Assembly: GCF_000425545.1 (NCBI RefSeq)
Contig: NZ_AUDQ01000018.1
Coordinates: 1 to 58,732 of the forward strand
Direction: 5' to 3'
Length of the DNA: 58,732 nucleotides
DNA from: Sporosarcina ureae DSM 2281
GTDB lineage: Bacteria; Bacillota; Bacilli; Bacillales_A; Planococcaceae
Made by a program: the position numbers and the translations under genes. The notes under the pieces were generated by a model. The model did not search any database. It saw nothing but the letters and a program-made list of their open reading frames with translations, and had not been told where the DNA came from. Positions 17,781 to 26,632 of this stretch are shown in pieces. The first letter of the stretch is position 1. Every line of letters begins with the position of its first letter.

Positions 17781-19235
17781 TTGAAATTATCACAACATCG
17801 CGCTCCAATTATGGAAGCTTTGCAGCAATATCAAGAAGCACGTGTCGTTCCTTTTGATGTTCCCGGACACAAACATGGCCGTGGCAATAAAGAGCTTGCG
17901 GACTTCCTCGGGGAGACTTGCTTGCATCATGACGTGAATTCCATGAAACCTCTCGATAATTTATGTCACCCTGTCTCTGTCATACATGAAGCAGAAGAGT
18001 TGGCAGCAGAAGCGTTTGGCGCAAAGCACGCCTTCTTGCTAGTAAATGGGACGACCTCTGCCGTACAAGCTATGGTCATGACCGCTTGTAAAGCTGGAGA
18101 GAAGATCATCATGCCACGAAATGTTCATCGCAGCGCCATCAACGCTTTAATCTTAAGTGGAGCTGTTCCTATTTACGTGAATCCTGGAGTGCAAGTAGAT
18201 CTTGGCATTCCACTCGGCATGGCGTTGGATGAAGTAAGGAGAGCAATCGTGGATCACCCTGATGCTAAAGCGATTCTTATTAATAATCCAACCTATTATG
18301 GTATCTGCTCCAATCTTCAAGCCATTACTGAACTAGCACATGCACATGGTATGCTCGTGTTAGTGGATGAAGCACATGGTACACATTTTTATTTTAATGA
18401 TAAATTGCCTGCTTCCGCGATGTCCGTCGGCGCGGATATGGCCTCTATCAGTATGCATAAATCAGGCGGATCTTTAACGCAAAGCTCATTTTTATTAATT
18501 AATAATGATGTAAGTGAAGGCTATACGCGACAGATTATTAACCTGACGCAGACTACGAGTGGGTCTTATCTATTGATGTCGTCATTGGATATTTCACGTA
18601 AAAACCTCGCACTATACGGTCAGGAAATCTTCGATAAAGTGATTAAAATGGCGCAGTATACTCGTGATGAAGTCAACCAGATAGGTGGCTATTATGCTTA
18701 TTCCAAAGAATTGATCAACGGTGATACAGTCTATGATTTCGATGAGTCCAAACTGTCGATTCACACGCGCCAAATGGGACTCGCAGGGATTGAAGTGTAT
18801 GATATTTTACGTGATGAATACGATATCCAAATCGAATTCGGAGACGTAGCAAATATCCTCGCCTATATTTCAGTCGGAGATCGCACGCTGGATCTTGAAC
18901 GACTGGTTGCGGCACTAGCGGAAATCAATCGTCGTTATAAAAAGGATCCTAGTTCTTTATTCGACCATGAATATATTAATCCAGAAATTGTTCAGTCACC
19001 CCAACAGGCATTTTACGCTGATAAGGAGATAGTATTGCTAGCTGAATCTGCAGGACGAGTCGCAAGCGAATTCGTCATGTGTTACCCACCCGGCATCCCC
19101 ATTGTGGCACCTGGGGAACGAATCACAAATGAAATAATTGAATATATCAACTATTGCAAAGACAAAGGGTGTTTCCTAACAGGTACCGAAGATTCGAATG
19201 TAAATTATATTAACGTAGTAAAGGAGGATGTTTGA
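17781..19235 (+). CDS. speA: PLP-dependent Orn/Lys/Arg decarboxylase, probably arginine decarboxylase
   Basis: This fold-I decarboxylase family acts on arginine, lysine or ornithine. FDVPGHKHGRG near the N-terminus, NGTTSAVQAM, VDEAHGTHF and the PLP-binding Lys in MHKSGGSLTQ are all present. TTG at 17781 follows GGAG by 6 bp and gives 484 residues, like Bacillus SpeA; the open frame reaches further upstream inside speD. Arginine is the likely substrate because agmatinase (speB) is two genes downstream, completing arginine to agmatine to putrescine. Specificity for lysine cannot be excluded by sequence reading. It overlaps speE at the stop (TGATG). Confidence 0.88.
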   Translation: MKLSQHRAPIMEALQQYQEARVVPFDVPGHKHGRGNKELADFLGETCLHHDVNSMKPLDNLCHPVSVIHEAEELAAEAFGAKHAFLLVNGTTSAVQAMVMTACKAGEKIIMPRNVHRSAINALILSGAVPIYVNPGVQVDLGIPLGMALDEVRRAIVDHPDAKAILINNPTYYGICSNLQAITELAHAHGMLVLVDEAHGTHFYFNDKLPASAMSVGADMASISMHKSGGSLTQSSFLLINNDVSEGYTRQIINLTQTTSGSYLLMSSLDISRKNLALYGQEIFDKVIKMAQYTRDEVNQIGGYYAYSKELINGDTVYDFDESKLSIHTRQMGLAGIEVYDILRDEYDIQIEFGDVANILAYISVGDRTLDLERLVAALAEINRRYKKDPSSLFDHEYINPEIVQSPQQAFYADKEIVLLAESAGRVASEFVMCYPPGIPIVAPGERITNEIIEYINYCKDKGCFLTGTEDSNVNYINVVKEDV

Positions 19236-20086
19236 TGAACTTATGGTTTACTGAAGATCATTCACCATATGCCCGCTTTTCCTTTCGCGTTGAAGAACAT
19301 TTATATACTGCGACGAGTGAATTCCAGAAGATTGATGTCTTTCAGACAACAGAGTTCGGTAGAATTTTGACATTGGATGGCTATGTCATGGTGACGGAGA
19401 AAGACGAATTCATTTATCACGATATGATTGTTCACGTACCAATGGCCACCAATCCGTCCATCCAGAAAGTGTTGGTTATAGGTGCAGGTGATGGTGGCAC
19501 CGTACGGGAATTGACGCGCTATCCCTCAATCAAAAAAATAGACATGGTGGAGATTGATGAGCAGGTTGTGAAAGTATGCCAGGAGTTTTTACCGCAAACG
19601 GCAGCGCAACTGACGGATCCGCGCGTTACGCTATATTTTGAAGACGGTCTAAAATTTGTCCGCCAGCAAGAAAATGCCTATGACTTGATTATTGTCGATT
19701 CCACCGACCCATTCGGTCCGGGTGAAGGTCTCTTTACGAAAGAGTTTTATGGCAATTGCTATAAAGCTTTGAACGAACAAGGCATTCTTGTGAATCAGCA
19801 TGAAAGTCCTTTCTACGCCGAAGACGCACGCGGTATGCAGCGAGCACATAAAAGTATTATGGGGTTCTTCCCCGTTTCTAAAGTCTATCAAGCACATATT
19901 CCAACCTATCCATCAGGGCACTGGCTGTTCGGATTGGCTTCTAAGAAATATGACCCAATAGAAGATTTGGATTCTGATGCCTGGAATGCACTTGGTTTAC
20001 AAACAAAATATTATAATACAAAACTGCATGTCGGCTCGTTCGCCTTGCCAAATTATGTTAAGGAGTTACTGATTCATGCTAAATAA
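19235..20086 (+). CDS. speE: Spermidine synthase
   Basis: SpeE transfers the aminopropyl group from decarboxylated AdoMet to putrescine. It has a Rossmann methyltransferase-like fold of 283 residues. The nucleotide loop VLVIGAGDGGTVRE is near residue 84 and the acidic EIDEQVV follows. The catalytic DSTDPFGPGE and the QHESPFY segment are conserved. ATG at 19235 follows AAGGAGG at 7 bp and overlaps the stop of the decarboxylase by one base, so translation is coupled. Its last 11 bp overlap speB. Confidence 0.95.
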   Translation: MNLWFTEDHSPYARFSFRVEEHLYTATSEFQKIDVFQTTEFGRILTLDGYVMVTEKDEFIYHDMIVHVPMATNPSIQKVLVIGAGDGGTVRELTRYPSIKKIDMVEIDEQVVKVCQEFLPQTAAQLTDPRVTLYFEDGLKFVRQQENAYDLIIVDSTDPFGPGEGLFTKEFYGNCYKALNEQGILVNQHESPFYAEDARGMQRAHKSIMGFFPVSKVYQAHIPTYPSGHWLFGLASKKYDPIEDLDSDAWNALGLQTKYYNTKLHVGSFALPNYVKELLIHAK

Positions 20087-20960
20087 AAATATAGAAACAT
20101 TTTTAGGTTTCGATGCAGACTACAAGGATTCTTCATTCGTAATTTTCGGTGCTCCTTTTGATTCTACAACCTCTTTTCGTCCTGGCACGCGATTCGCCAG
20201 TAAAGTGATGCGTAGTGAGTCATTTGGTCTCGAGACATACAGTCCTTATCAAGAAGCTGATTTAACGGATTACGCATTATTCGACGGCGGTGATTTGGAA
20301 CTGAGTTTTGGTAATACGGAACGTGCTCTCGAGCAAATTGAAGAGTTCACTTCACTTGTTTTGAAGGATGAGAAAATCCCTTGCATGATTGGCGGTGAAC
20401 ATTTAGTGACTCTCGGGGCTGTACGTGCTGCTGCGGAAAAGTACCCGGATCTGCATGTTATTCAATTCGATGCACATACAGATTTGCGTGAAGATTATTT
20501 GGATCAGCGTCTATCCCATGCCACGGTTATACGCAGAATCTGGGACTTGCTCGGCGATAAGAAAATCTTTCAATACGGCATTCGTTCAGGTGATCGTCCT
20601 GAATTCGAATGGGCGGCTCAGCAGCATGTCTTCATGAATAAATTTAATTTTGATGGTCTTGAAAATACAGTTGAAAAACTACAAGGTAAACCCGTCTATT
20701 TGACAATCGATCTGGATGTACTGGATCCTTCCGTATTCCCTGGAACCGGTACACCGGAAGCGGGTGGCGTAAGCTTTGTTGAATTGCTAAATGCGATTTT
20801 GACAGTCAGCGATTTGAATATCGTTGCCTGTGATATTAATGAGTTGTCCCCTGTCTATGATCAAAGTGGTGTATCAACCGCAGTTGCTTGTAAAGTGTTG
20901 CGTGAATTAACAATTGCAATAAATAAAAATAACGAAATGGGTGGTGTCTTTAATGGGTAA
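20076..20960 (+). CDS. speB: Agmatinase
   Basis: SpeB hydrolyses agmatine to putrescine and urea, using a binuclear Mn site. All ureohydrolase metal motifs are seen: GGEHL (~residue 112), FDAHTDLR (~130) and TIDLDVLDPSVFPGTGTPE (~210). The 294-residue length is normal. The ATG lies inside the end of speE (11-bp overlap), and the last 8 bp overlap the start of the next gene (ATGGGTAA), so the operon is very compact. Together with the upstream decarboxylase it defines the arginine-agmatine-putrescine route. Confidence 0.94.
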   Translation: MLNKNIETFLGFDADYKDSSFVIFGAPFDSTTSFRPGTRFASKVMRSESFGLETYSPYQEADLTDYALFDGGDLELSFGNTERALEQIEEFTSLVLKDEKIPCMIGGEHLVTLGAVRAAAEKYPDLHVIQFDAHTDLREDYLDQRLSHATVIRRIWDLLGDKKIFQYGIRSGDRPEFEWAAQQHVFMNKFNFDGLENTVEKLQGKPVYLTIDLDVLDPSVFPGTGTPEAGGVSFVELLNAILTVSDLNIVACDINELSPVYDQSGVSTAVACKVLRELTIAINKNNEMGGVFNG

Positions 20961-22152
20961 AGCATTAATTATTGGAGCTGGCGGTGTAGCAAGTGTGGTT
21001 GTGCATAAGTGTTGTGAGGTACCAGATGTATTTGAAGAAATCTGTATCGCAAGTAGGACGAAATCAAAATGTGATGCATTGAAAGACAAGCTAGATGGTG
21101 GACGAACGAAAATCCAAACTGCACAAGTAGATGCAGACAACGTGCCTGAACTCGTCGCGTTAATCAATGAATTCAAACCGGATATCGTCATTAATGTCGC
21201 ATTGCCTTATCAGGATTTGACGATTATGGATGCATGCCTTGAAACAAATGTGGACTATCTGGATACGGCAAACTACGAGCCACTTGATACAGCAAAATTT
21301 GAATATAAATGGCAGTGGGCTTATAAAGAGAAGTTTGAGCAAGCAGGTATTACTGCCTTGCTCGGCAGCGGTTTCGACCCTGGCGTAACCGGTGTGTTCT
21401 CCGCTTACGCATTGAAGCATTACTTCGATGAAATCCATACGATTGATATCGTGGATGCCAACGCAGGCGACCATGGCTATCCCTTTGCAACTAACTTTAA
21501 CCCGGAAATCAACATCCGTGAAATCACTGCAAACGGACGCTACTACGAAAATGGAGAGTTCATCGAAACAGAACCTCTTGAAGTGAAACGTGTCTATGAT
21601 TTACCTGAAATCGGACCAAAAGATGTCTACTTGCTATACCATGAGGAACTTGAATCATTAGCAAAAAATATTACTGGTGTAAATAAAATTCGTTTCTGGA
21701 TGACGTTCTCCGAAAAGTATTTGATGCATTTACGTGTACTTGAAAATGTGGGTATGACGTCCATCGAACCGATTGAATTCGAAGGTCAACAAATCGTTCC
21801 ACTACAATTTTTAAAAGCTGTACTACCGGACCCCGCTTCTCTCGGACCGCGTACGAAAGGAAAAACGAATATCGGTTGTATCTATCAAGGTACGAAGGAC
21901 GGCGAGCCAAAAACGTATTACGTATACAATATTTGTGATCACCAAGAGTGCTATCGTGAAGTAGGATCACAAGCTATTTCCTATACAACAGGTGTACCAG
22001 CTATGATCGGTGCGATGATGATGTTAACAGGCAAGTGGAAAAAGCCGGGGGTCTTCAATATTGAAGAATTCGATCCAGATCCATTCATGGATGCGTTGAA
22101 TAAGTATGGTTTACCTTGGCACGAAGACTTCAACCCAACTTTGATAGACTGA
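20953..22152 (+). CDS. Carboxynorspermidine/carboxyspermidine dehydrogenase (LYS1-like)
   Basis: This saccharopine-dehydrogenase-like NAD(P)H enzyme condenses L-aspartate semialdehyde with a diamine to give a carboxylated polyamine. The Rossmann motif ALIIGAGGVASVV is at the N-terminus, then NVALPYQDLTIMDAC, LGSGFDPGVTGVFSAYALKHYFDEI, and a C-terminal NICDHQECYREVGSQAISYTTGVPA. This closely matches remembered Campylobacter and Vibrio enzymes, and the adjacent nspC supports it. ATG at 20953 overlaps the speB stop; the frame is also open from GTG at 20941. With putrescine as acceptor the product would be carboxyspermidine. Confidence 0.88.
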   Translation: MGKALIIGAGGVASVVVHKCCEVPDVFEEICIASRTKSKCDALKDKLDGGRTKIQTAQVDADNVPELVALINEFKPDIVINVALPYQDLTIMDACLETNVDYLDTANYEPLDTAKFEYKWQWAYKEKFEQAGITALLGSGFDPGVTGVFSAYALKHYFDEIHTIDIVDANAGDHGYPFATNFNPEINIREITANGRYYENGEFIETEPLEVKRVYDLPEIGPKDVYLLYHEELESLAKNITGVNKIRFWMTFSEKYLMHLRVLENVGMTSIEPIEFEGQQIVPLQFLKAVLPDPASLGPRTKGKTNIGCIYQGTKDGEPKTYYVYNICDHQECYREVGSQAISYTTGVPAMIGAMMMLTGKWKKPGVFNIEEFDPDPFMDALNKYGLPWHEDFNPTLID

Positions 22153-22162
22153 GGTGAATAGT

Positions 22163-23299
22163 ATGAACTTTGATGTACAAGCAGTTCCATCGCCTAGTTA
22201 TGTCGTTGATGAAAAATTGCTAATTGCTAACTTAGAAAAACTGAAATACGTTATAGATCAAACAGGATGCAAGATCTTACTTGCCCAAAAAGGATTTTCG
22301 TTGTTTGAAGTCTATCCGTTGATCGGACAGTATTTGCATGGTGTTACTTCAAGTGGTTTATTTGAAGCGCGCCTTGGCTTTGAAGAGATGGGGAAAGAAG
22401 TACACACGTATGCACCTGCTTTTCACGAAGACGAGTTTGAGGAGATCCTTCGCTACTCTGATCATTTGGTATTCAATTCATTTGCGCAGTGGAGACAGTT
22501 TAAGAGCCGAGTTCAGGAGCAGGAAAAATCCATCGAGTGCGGAATCCGGATAAACCCTGAGTACTCGGAGATTGAAGTCGACATGTATAACCCTTGTTTC
22601 GCCTATTCACGATTCGGTGTTACGTTGGAAAATTTCGAAGCTGATGAACTAGAGGGTATTCATGGATTACATTTCCATACGATGTGTGAGCAAAACTCTG
22701 ATACGTTGTGGAGGACGATCCAAATCATCGATGAAGAGTTCGGGCCCTATTTACAGAAGATGAAATGGATCAACTTTGGCGGCGGTCATCATATTACACG
22801 TCCTGATTATGATCTCAAAACCTTGATCCGATCCATTCGATTCATGCAGCATAAATATCAACTTGATGTGTACCTGGAGCCAGGCGAGGCAGTCGCACTC
22901 AATACAGGATTCCTCGTTGCCACAGTGCTCGATATAATGCATAACGGCATGCCAATTGCCATTCTCGATACCTCAGCTTCCTGCCATATGCCGGACGTTC
23001 TGGAGATGCCTTATCGTCCTGAGATTGTCGGAGCAGGTATACCTGGTGAAAAAGCCCATACTTATCGGTTAGGCGGGCCAACTTGTCTTGCGGGTGATGT
23101 TATTGGTGATTATTCATTCGACCAGCCATTAAAACCTGGCGACCGCCTAGTTTTTTGCGATATGGCGCATTATTCGATGGTGAAGAATAATACTTTTAAC
23201 GGAGTCAATCTGCCGTCTATCGTCCTCCATACTGCGAATAATGAAATCAACGTCGTAAAACAATTTGATTATAAAGATTTTAAGCAACGACTATCATGA
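22163..23299 (+). CDS. nspC: Carboxynorspermidine/carboxyspermidine decarboxylase
   Basis: NspC is a fold-III PLP decarboxylase that removes the carboxylate from carboxy(nor)spermidine. The PLP Lys is in LLAQKGFSLF (~residue 43). FHTMCEQN, INFGGGHHITR, the glycine-rich and Glu-containing VYLEPGEAVALNTG, and the Cys-bearing GGPTCLAGDVIGDY are all in the right order. ATG at 22163 follows GAGGTG and gives 378 residues. It is the last gene of the operon, 10 bp after the dehydrogenase, with a strong terminator right behind it. Confidence 0.93.
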   Translation: MNFDVQAVPSPSYVVDEKLLIANLEKLKYVIDQTGCKILLAQKGFSLFEVYPLIGQYLHGVTSSGLFEARLGFEEMGKEVHTYAPAFHEDEFEEILRYSDHLVFNSFAQWRQFKSRVQEQEKSIECGIRINPEYSEIEVDMYNPCFAYSRFGVTLENFEADELEGIHGLHFHTMCEQNSDTLWRTIQIIDEEFGPYLQKMKWINFGGGHHITRPDYDLKTLIRSIRFMQHKYQLDVYLEPGEAVALNTGFLVATVLDIMHNGMPIAILDTSASCHMPDVLEMPYRPEIVGAGIPGEKAHTYRLGGPTCLAGDVIGDYSFDQPLKPGDRLVFCDMAHYSMVKNNTFNGVNLPSIVLHTANNEINVVKQFDYKDFKQRLS

Positions 23300-23300
23300 T

Positions 23301-23339
23301 AAAAAACCGATTCGCTAATTTGAGCGAATCGGTTTTTTA
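23301..23339. terminator. Bidirectional terminator between nspC and chaA
   Basis: AAAACCGATTCGCT pairs with AGCGAATCGGTTTT. A-runs and T-runs on both sides let it serve both convergent genes. Confidence 0.95.
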
Positions 23340-23343
23340 AAAC

Positions 23344-24399
23344 TTATAATAAGAAGAATCCAATACCCATAATTAAATAGGCTGAGAACAGCACAAGCCC
23401 TTCAAACCAGTTTGACTCCCCGTCATTACATATATTGACGACTAGTAATGTGGCGGTAATCATCGCGATCAACTCTGGCCAAGTGAATACAAGTGGCATT
23501 GCGGTAGGCATCATTAACGAAATAAGTACAAGCACCGGTGCTACAAACATCGCTATTTGTAATGTGGATCCAATCGCAATCTCCACCGATACATCCATTT
23601 TGTTCTTCATCGCCATCGTAATTGCAGATGAATGCTCCGCCGCGTTACCAACGATTGCGACGATGATGACACCAATAAACAGTTCTGACCAACCAAACTT
23701 CTCACCTAATGTACCAAACGTATGCACTAACTTCTCAGATACAAAAGCGACCGCTACTGTTGAAATCATTAGTACTAATATGGATTTCTTTTTACTCCAC
23801 TCCGGGACTTCATCCGTCTCATGAACTTCAGAACCGAATACGCCTCGGTGTGTGAACAATTTAAATACTAGACCTGCTAAGTAAATTAGGATGAGTATGA
23901 TCGAAATACCGACACTCAGATTCAGTCCAGTTCTAGTATCCATCGTCATCGAGAAGACTTCCGGAATCACAAATGCCACGACAATCGCAAAAATTAATAA
24001 TGCGGAATTAAATCGCGCGTCGAAAATATTGAAATTCTGTCTTTTATGCTTCAGGCCACCTGCGAAAAACGATAAACCCAGTACCAATAATAAGTTACCT
24101 AAAACAGAACCTGTTAACGAAGCCAGTACGATTGCAATTAATCCGGCTTTTAACGTAAATATAGAAATAATAAGTTCTACCGCATTACCGAATGTTGCAT
24201 TTAGTAAACCACCAATTCGTGGTCCACTGACAATCGCTAAACTTTCTGTGGCTCTTCCGATGAATCCGGCAAGCGCAATAATACTGTAACAACATATCGC
24301 AAACATCCATAAATCTGACCAGTTCAACAATGACGCTATAAATACTAAAGGCACGCCTGTAAACGCCATGATAGCAAATACTTTCTTCAGTGTCTCCAC
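23344..24399 (-). CDS. chaA: Calcium/proton exchanger (CaxA/ChaA family)
   Basis: This is an antiporter of the CaCA superfamily that exports Ca2+ in exchange for H+. About eleven membrane helices are predicted, with the duplicated alpha repeats GNAVELIIS (~residue 70) and GNAAEHSSAITMA (~residue 250). Each repeat holds the Glu that binds the cation. The 351 residues resemble Bacillus YfkE throughout. The start is doubtful: GTG at 24399 abuts AAAGAG, and no better-spaced start precedes the first helix. It is a monocistronic unit. Confidence 0.9.
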   Translation of the reverse strand: METLKKVFAIMAFTGVPLVFIASLLNWSDLWMFAICCYSIIALAGFIGRATESLAIVSGPRIGGLLNATFGNAVELIISIFTLKAGLIAIVLASLTGSVLGNLLLVLGLSFFAGGLKHKRQNFNIFDARFNSALLIFAIVVAFVIPEVFSMTMDTRTGLNLSVGISIILILIYLAGLVFKLFTHRGVFGSEVHETDEVPEWSKKKSILVLMISTVAVAFVSEKLVHTFGTLGEKFGWSELFIGVIIVAIVGNAAEHSSAITMAMKNKMDVSVEIAIGSTLQIAMFVAPVLVLISLMMPTAMPLVFTWPELIAMITATLLVVNICNDGESNWFEGLVLFSAYLIMGIGFFLL

Positions 24400-24537
24400 C
24401 TCTTTTCATAATCAATTTGTTATAATCCTTCCCTAATTCCAGTGCAAATAAACTAGTTAACAATTGGTTGATCATCAGAATGTAGACGAATGAATGAATC
24501 AATCTGCCTGTAAGTAAATTATCACCTATTACTAATC

Positions 24538-24581
24538 AAAAAAAGATAGAGAGGAGTCTGTAAATAAGACTCTTCTCTATC
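24538..24581 (-). terminator. Terminator of the dpp operon
   Basis: GATAGAGAGGAGTCT and AGACTCTTCTCTATC form a 15-bp stem with one mismatch. On the minus strand a run of seven T follows. It lies 40 bp beyond dppC. Confidence 0.9.
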
Positions 24582-24619
24582 AACAATAATACTAGGATTA
24601 TTTATACAAAATGAATAGC

Positions 24620-25516
24620 TTAACTCTTCATTTTCGGATCTAATGCATCACGTAATCCGTCACCCATTAAGTTAAAGCCTAATACAGTCAGCATAATGGC
24701 AAGTCCAGGAAAAATCATTGTCCACGGAGCATTTTGCAAGTAATCCTTGGAATCAGCTAACATCTTTCCCCACTCAGGGTATGGAGCTTCTGCCCCTAAT
24801 CCTAAAAATCCGAGTGCTGCTGCTTCGAGAATAGCTGTAGCAATCGCCAATGTGCCTTGTACGATGACAGGGGCCATTGAGTTAGGTAAAATATGCGAAA
24901 ACAGAATCCGGAAGTCTTTCATACCAATTGCCTTTGCCGCTGTAATATATTCATCCTCTTTTATACTCAACACTTTAGATCGGATCAATCGTCCAAAGTT
25001 CGGTACGTTAATGATTGCAATAGCAATCAACGCGTTACGTAAACTTGGTCCCAATACAGATACAATTGCAATTGCCAATAAAATAGATGGAAAAGCAAGC
25101 ATAATATCGAATATCCTTGAGATAATGGTATCGATCCACCGACCATAATAACCCGCAATGATACCAAGGAAACTTCCCACTACAATTGAACCAACTACCG
25201 AGAAGAATCCAACAGATAACGAAATACGCGCACCATGAATAATGCGTGAGAAAATATCACGGCCGAAGTCATCCGTTCCAAACCAATACTCCGAAGAAGG
25301 AGGTTGCAGTCGATCTGTCATTAATTGTTCGTTGATGCCTTCTTTTGTGACAAGAGGACCGAATAGCGCAAGCAGGATAAAGAATATCACAATGACTGCG
25401 CCTACGACCGCCACTTTACTTTTACGAAAACCTACCCAAGCTTCCCGCCAAGGTCCTGTTGTCTTTTCTAATTCTGCTTCTACTACTCCGTCTACTTTAG
25501 GCGTAAATTCTGACAT
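24620..25516 (-). CDS. dppC: Dipeptide ABC transporter permease DppC
   Basis: This is one of two membrane subunits of a peptide importer. An N-terminal cytoplasmic segment leads into the first helix, then the DppC/OppC N-domain and a BPD_transp_1 domain. The EAA loop is seen as EYITAAKAIGMKDFRILFSHILPN. The ATG at 25516 follows AGGAGG and is preferred over the ATG at 25537, giving 298 residues. It is the last gene of dppD-F-A-B-C, separated from dppB by 17 bp. Substrate choice is set by the DppA-like lipoprotein. Confidence 0.93.
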   Translation of the reverse strand: MSEFTPKVDGVVEAELEKTTGPWREAWVGFRKSKVAVVGAVIVIFFILLALFGPLVTKEGINEQLMTDRLQPPSSEYWFGTDDFGRDIFSRIIHGARISLSVGFFSVVGSIVVGSFLGIIAGYYGRWIDTIISRIFDIMLAFPSILLAIAIVSVLGPSLRNALIAIAIINVPNFGRLIRSKVLSIKEDEYITAAKAIGMKDFRILFSHILPNSMAPVIVQGTLAIATAILEAAALGFLGLGAEAPYPEWGKMLADSKDYLQNAPWTMIFPGLAIMLTVLGFNLMGDGLRDALDPKMKS

Positions 25517-25533
25517 GAACTGTTCCTCCTTCC

Positions 25534-26538
25534 TCAATCATACTTAATCCTCGGATCGATCAATCCATATAGTAAATCGACGATCAGATTAATCATGACG
25601 AAGATAAATGCCACGATGAGAATGCCTGATTGAATAACAGGATAGTCTCTAAAGTTAATTGCATCATAGATGTAGCGTCCAATTCCAGGCCAAGCAAAGA
25701 TTGTTTCCGTTAGAATCGCTCCACCAAGTAGTAAGCCAATCTGCAGACCAATAATTGTCAACACAGGAATAATCGCATTTTTCAACGCGTGCTTATATAC
25801 TACCCAGAACATTTTCTGACCCTTTGCTCGTGCTGTACGAATATAGTCCGAACGCATCACTTCCAGCATACTCGAACGCGTCATTCGGGCGATAATGGCC
25901 ATCGGAATGGTGGCAAGCGCTAGTCCAGGTAAGATCAAATGTTTAATTACTACCCATAATTGATCAAACCTCCCCTGGATGAGCGTATCAATTATGTATA
26001 AGTTGGTGATGGCGGATACAGGATCACGGACATTTTCACGTCCCGTTGTTGGTAACCATTGCAATTCAATTGCGAATGCCCACTGCCCCATTAATCCTAA
26101 CCAGAAAATAGGCATGGAGACACCGACCAGCGCCAATACCATTGCTGAATAATCAAACCATGAGTTTTGGAACCAGGCAGAAATAATACCCGCATTAATT
26201 CCTACAACGACCGCGATAATCATCGCAAATAATGCCAATTCCAATGTAGCTGCTAAATAAGGCCAAATTTCGTCCGCCACAGGAAGTCGCGTACGCATGG
26301 ATTCACCTAAATCCCCTTTTAAAATACCACCAAGATAACTGAAGTATTGTGTATACCATGGTTGATCAAGACCTAGCTTGATCGTCAAGGCTTCCACCGC
26401 TTCTTTTGTTGCTTGTTGTCCTAAAATTACTTGCGCTGGATTACCAGGAATTGCACGAATCAACATGAAAACTAAAAATGTCATACCAAGCAGGACAGGA
26501 ATTAGCTGTAAAAGCCTCTTAATCGTATAGTTGAACAA
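25534..26538 (-). CDS. dppB: Dipeptide ABC transporter permease DppB
   Basis: This is the second membrane subunit of the importer, with six membrane helices. The EAA loop DYIRTARAKGQKMFWVVYKHALKNA is near residue 225. The open frame begins at 26565. TTG at 26538 is 10 bp from GGAGG and gives the family-typical beginning MFNYTIKRLLQLIPVLLG, so I use it (334 residues). The GTG at 26547 is too close to the ribosome site. A hairpin lies between this gene and the upstream dppA, so permease levels may be lower than those of the binding protein. Confidence 0.9.
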   Translation of the reverse strand: MFNYTIKRLLQLIPVLLGMTFLVFMLIRAIPGNPAQVILGQQATKEAVEALTIKLGLDQPWYTQYFSYLGGILKGDLGESMRTRLPVADEIWPYLAATLELALFAMIIAVVVGINAGIISAWFQNSWFDYSAMVLALVGVSMPIFWLGLMGQWAFAIELQWLPTTGRENVRDPVSAITNLYIIDTLIQGRFDQLWVVIKHLILPGLALATIPMAIIARMTRSSMLEVMRSDYIRTARAKGQKMFWVVYKHALKNAIIPVLTIIGLQIGLLLGGAILTETIFAWPGIGRYIYDAINFRDYPVIQSGILIVAFIFVMINLIVDLLYGLIDPRIKYD

Positions 26539-26581
26539 CTCTTTCACCCCTCCGGCTCTTATCATTAATTAATCAAAGAAA

Positions 26582-26602
26582 GGGAGAATGCTCGCTTCTC
26601 CC
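26582..26602 (-). terminator. Intercistronic hairpin between dppA and dppB
   Basis: GGGAGAA-TGCTCGC-TTCTCCC forms a small stable hairpin with only a weak T tract on the minus strand. It is more likely a partial terminator or an mRNA stabiliser for the binding-protein message than a full stop. Confidence 0.6.
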
Positions 26603-26632
26603 TCTTCTTCCATCATGTAATTAACCTATTAC

